A stretch of DNA of 64,000 bases from positions 186,001 to 250,000 of the forward strand of contig CAWCBA010000001.1 of the NCBI GenBank assembly GCA_963793675.1, given 5' to 3'. A program made the position numbers and the translations under genes. Shown piece after piece: positions 61,271 to 64,000 of the stretch; the first letter of the stretch is position 1, and every line of letters begins with the position of its first letter. The stretch comes from RPQJ01 sp963793675 (GTDB lineage: Bacteria > Pseudomonadota > Gammaproteobacteria > Steroidobacterales > Steroidobacteraceae). The notes below the pieces were generated by a model. The model was not told where the DNA came from. It saw only the letters and a program-made list of their open reading frames with translations, and ran no database searches.

Positions 61271-62136
61271 TCAAAGATCCCGGCGTCGTGACCCGCGCAC
61301 CGCCAGCACACCATCGCCTTCGATGCCGCGTCGTGAACCCGGCGAGTCGCAACCGTCGCTCGACTTCGTGCGGAACGTCGCGCCCGCTGGTGAGACGGTT
61401 GGGCGTGCCGGTGTAATGAAACAGCCGGCCGCCGGGCTGCAGCACGCGCGCAAGCTCGTCGTAGAAGGCCTGCGAATACAGGTCTCCTGCCAGGCCGAAG
61501 CGCGGTGGATCGTGCAGGATGGCACCAAACGAACCGGCGGCCAGGCCATGGATTGCCGCACTGATGTCGCCTGCAATCACGTTCAGACCGGATCCATTCG
61601 ACGGCGACCACGGATTGATGCTGCGCAACCAGAGGACGTCCGGGCTTGATCTCGTACGACGCGACCTCGCTGGCGCCACCCTCGAGGCACCAGGCCGCGA
61701 AGTAGCCGAGACCCGCGCAGGTATCGAGTACACGCTTGCCGGCGGGCTCGATCAAGGCGACCTTGCGGCGCGCGTCTTCGTACGGCGAGACCTGCCTGGT
61801 CGGCAGCATCTTCACGCCGTCGATCTCGAACGTGGGCGGGCCCCAGTCGGTCGGCACCAGCTTGAGCAGTGAGGTGCCGAAGCGCGCGACGGGCTCGAAC
61901 GCCCGACCAGTCCAGTGATAGATCGTCCGCTCCTTGCAGCGATCGAGGTACGGGTAGGATCGCCCCCGCCAGCGCCATTCGTCCGCACCGAGTTCGGCCT
62001 GGGTCTGCGAGCGATCCAGGTCGAGTGAACATGCGAATGCACGTTCACCACGGCGCCGGGCGACGAGCATCCGTTCGTGCACACGAACGGTGAGCAGTGG
62101 ACCCCGCGCTGGCTCGGCTTCGGCAGGTGACGACAT
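61271..62136 (-). CDS. Class I SAM-dependent methyltransferase, two frameshifts
   Basis: About 288 residues. The N-terminal domain (MLVARRRGERAFACSLDLD, then YPYLDRCKERTIYHWTG) precedes a Rossmann methyltransferase with motif I VLDTCAGLGYFAA. After a shift near 61640 motif IV reads ILHDPPRFGLAG, then ELARVLQPGGRLFHYTG. After a second shift near 61330 the reading EGDGVLAVRG ends at a TGA at 61271. The DPPRF motif and layout recall the COG2521-type predicted methyltransferases better known from archaea. Target unknown. Confidence 0.72.
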
Positions 62137-62263
62137 GCCGCTACGTTACCCGACTGGTCGCCACGATGCGTCGGCAGCGATCAACGCGGCACGCGCAGCA
62201 ACCGTGCCGCGCGTCGTGCACCTGCAGGCAGTCGACGTCGGCCGGCGTGGCCCGGATCGTGCC

Positions 62264-63463
62264 CTATTTCGGCGGCGCGAGCCTGCGAGTCACACCGATC
62301 ACGCGGGATGCCAGTTGCCCCAGCGCCTGCACGCTCGAGGGCGGGTCGATCTGCGCCATCGTCACCTGGTACACGGCTTCCTTGCCCGCGGCGAGCGCAG
62401 GACTCGCGACCACCGAGCGGCCCGCCACCAGGAACGTGTCGAGATCACCGAAGGCCACGAGCAGCGGCGTGCGCGAGGGTCGATAGGGGCGCAGCGCACG
62501 ACCCGCGGCGGCGCGGCGGATGTTTGCGGCCGCGCATTCGCCCATCTCGAGCGCGTGGAACGCCTGCTTCGGGACGGGCTTCGGCAACGCGGCCGCGTCG
62601 CCGATGACGAACACGTTGCGATAGCGGCGACTGCGCAGCGTCGCATCGACGGGCGCCCACTGACGCGGCTTCGGCGCGAGCTTCGCAGCATGCAGCAACG
62701 CAGGTGCGACGCCACCGCCCGTCCAGATCGTGAGATCGGAGCGCAGCCGCTCGCCGCTCTGCAGCCGGACCCCGCTCGGCGTGATCGCCGCGACGCGGCG
62801 ACCCGGTGTGGATGAGGACGTCGTAGGGTTGAACAGTGCTCGCGCACGGCAGCGTCGATCCTTGCCGATGCGCCGGACATGAGTCGCGGCCCCGCCTCGA
62901 CAAGGTGCAGCTTCAGGTTCGTGCGTGACGCGGTAACGTCGCAGGATTTCACCGAGCGCCTCGACGCCCGTGAAGCCTCCACCCACGATGACGATCGATC
63001 GCGGTCTGCGCCCCTTCAGCAGTGCCGCCAGCCGGCGACCGATCGCATCGCACTGCTCGACGCTCTTGAACGGCAGCGCGTGGCGCTCGACGCCGCGCAC
63101 TCCGTACGTCTCGTTGATGCCGCCCACGGCGACGATGCAATAGTCGAACTCGTGGACCGCGCCTGCTGCCGTCGACAGCGTTCCGCGCTTCGCGTCGATG
63201 GCAACGACGGCGTCGCGCACGAAACGATGGCCCGCGGCGGCCACCAGCCGCCGGCGCGGCAGCCTCAGGTCGGCAGGCCGCTTGGCCCCCGACACGAGTT
63301 CGTGGATGTTCGGCAGCCATTCGAACCACGGCGACGGGTCGAACACGGTCACGTCGAACCCGGGACCGAGTCCCTGGGCCGCCCGCAATCCCGCGAAATT
63401 CGCGCCGACGATGGCCACGCGCGGACGCGCAGGAAGCGGGCTTCGGCGACGGCGTGTAGTCAT
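62264..63463 (-). CDS. FAD-dependent NAD(P)H dehydrogenase, type II (Ndh-like), two compensating frameshifts
   Basis: 399 residues from ATG 63463. The FAD site is VAIVGANFAGLRAAQGL, the NAD site IVIVGGGFTGVEALGEIL and the second FAD motif NVFVIGDAAALPKP. LTIWTGGGVAPALL matches the ATG-like segment of the family. Between about 62930 and 62820 the better reading lies in another frame (NLKLHLVEAGPRLMSG), so two indels cancel. Single-subunit NADH:quinone reductases of this type feed electrons to quinone without pumping protons; carotenoid or ferredoxin reductase-like roles are alternatives. Confidence 0.8.
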   Translation of the reverse strand: MTTRRRRSPLPARPRVAIVGANFAGLRAAQGLGPGFDVTVFDPSPWFEWLPNIHELVSGAKRPADLRLPRRRLVAAAGHRFVRDAVVAIDAKRGTLSTAAGAVHEFDYCIVAVGGINETYGVRGVERHALPFKSVEQCDAIGRRLAALLKGRRPRSIVIVGGGFTGVEALGEILRRYRVTHEPEAAPCRGGAATHVRRIGKDRRCRARALFNPTTSSSTPGRRVAAITPSGVRLQSGERLRSDLTIWTGGGVAPALLHAAKLAPKPRQWAPVDATLRSRRYRNVFVIGDAAALPKPVPKQAFHALEMGECAAANIRRAAAGRALRPYRPSRTPLLVAFGDLDTFLVAGRSVVASPALAAGKEAVYQVTMAQIDPPSSVQALGQLASRVIGVTRRLAPPK

Positions 63464-63531
63464 GGGGCGTTCGCGGGCAGCAGCTGGGAGCACCAGTGTA
63501 GACTCGATTTCGGTTGCCAGTGGAGCTCGCC

Positions 63532-64000
63532 GTGAACCCGATCAAATCGTTCCTGAAGTCGACCCTCGTGGGCGGCGTGATGTTCCTGGTGCCCGTCGTG
63601 CTCGTCGTAATCGTGCTGAAGCACGCGCTGCAGCTCGCCGGACAGATTGCGCAGCCGCTCGCTGAGATGCTGCCCATCCGCCAGGTGGGGGGCGTTGCCG
63701 TCGCGACGATCATCGCGGTCGCGATGCTGCTCCTGATCGCCTTCCTTGCAGGTCTGCTGTCCCGCACGGGTCCCGGGCGGCGCGTCACGCACTGGTTCGA
63801 AGAGTCGATCCTGGGCGGCATGCCGCAATACCGCATGGTCAAGTCGCTGGCCGAAGGCCTGACGCAGATCGAGAGCGGCGAAGGCATGCAGCCGGTGCTG
63901 ATGCGCGGCGACGAAGGCTGGATGCTCGGCTACCAGATCGAGGAACTGCCGAACGGCTGGCGCGTCGTCTTCCTGCCGGCGTCGCCGACGCCGATGTCGG
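63532..64000 (+). CDS. DUF502 family membrane protein (3' partial)
   Basis: The frame opens at GTG 63532 (VNPIKSFLKSTLVGGVMFL) after a GGAGC site and is still open at the window end, giving 156 residues. Two hydrophobic helices (GGVMFLVPVVLVVIVL and VAVATIIAVAMLLLIAFLAG) are separated by a short loop. SILGGMPQYRMVKSLAEGL and GWRVVFLPASPTPMS are typical of DUF502. These proteins are small inner-membrane proteins of unknown function. Divergent from the Ndh-like gene. Confidence 0.85.
   Translation, partial: MNPIKSFLKSTLVGGVMFLVPVVLVVIVLKHALQLAGQIAQPLAEMLPIRQVGGVAVATIIAVAMLLLIAFLAGLLSRTGPGRRVTHWFEESILGGMPQYRMVKSLAEGLTQIESGEGMQPVLMRGDEGWMLGYQIEELPNGWRVVFLPASPTPMS

Overview
The window is a high-GC (about two thirds G+C by eye), gene-dense stretch of a Gram-negative chromosome. 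A TonB-dependent receptor, lipoprotein signals, c-type cytochromes and a Pat-type acyltransferase point to Proteobacteria. The gene mix (AlkB hydroxylase, wax ester synthase, DUF2868/DUF3482 pair, DmeF-type CDF, PPK2) fits a hydrocarbon- or lipid-degrading gammaproteobacterium, perhaps near Nevskiales/Steroidobacterales. That placement is inference. Both window edges cut genes.

Layout. 1-4952: a tight plus-strand operon with 4-nt overlaps (ThDP enzyme, BASS symporter, epimerase, SDR, ExoD-like protein, DUF2505). 5034-8246: wax ester synthase/DGAT and fatty acyl-CoA ligase, ending in a large palindrome shared with the convergent iron-dependent alcohol dehydrogenase (8487-9707). 9800-11818: a small membrane protein and an amidase. 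11934-14084: PQQ/haem alcohol dehydrogenase. 14085-16240: a lower-GC patch with a secreted beta-propeller gene between long palindromes. 16143-24305: a minus-strand run of TonB receptor, beta-helix/cytochrome c fusion, di-haem peroxidase, cytochrome c4, AlkB dioxygenase, 2Fe-2S ferredoxin and AlkB alkane hydroxylase, with a divergent TetR gene and a perfect 20-bp palindromic operator. 25112-28200: two HSL-type esterases, RlpA, GlsB. 28467-34617: gltBD. 34618-37809: a TPR protein and a hypothetical gene flanked by repeats. 37810-41146: tryptophanase, PPK2, CDP-alcohol phosphatidyltransferase. 41247-49652: FKBP, hydrolase, DUF3482/DUF2868 pair, ABC exporter, DUF885 peptidase. 49661-52925: CDF transporter, acyl-CoA dehydrogenase, LysR. 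52922-56621: a Pat-like acetyltransferase divergent from an AcuC-like deacetylase. 57175-59063: a Fur-box-led iron uptake pair with an FTR1/beta-barrel fusion. 59200-64000: RNA methyltransferase, META lipoprotein, SAM methyltransferase, NDH-2-like enzyme, DUF502.

How the genes fit together. The 5-25 kb part reads as a hydrocarbon/fatty alcohol module: TonB uptake, terminal hydroxylation (AlkB plus ferredoxin), alcohol oxidation in the periplasm (PQQ enzyme, cytochromes) and possibly the cytoplasm (Fe-ADH), acyl activation, and storage as wax esters. The TetR operator at the alkB promoter has a look-alike in front of the PQQ dehydrogenase.

Quality caveat. At least seventeen genes need one or more frameshifts to read through, although the protein continues well in another frame. 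This is better explained by single-base indels in the assembly than by mass pseudogenisation, so I annotate those genes as whole CDS with the break noted.
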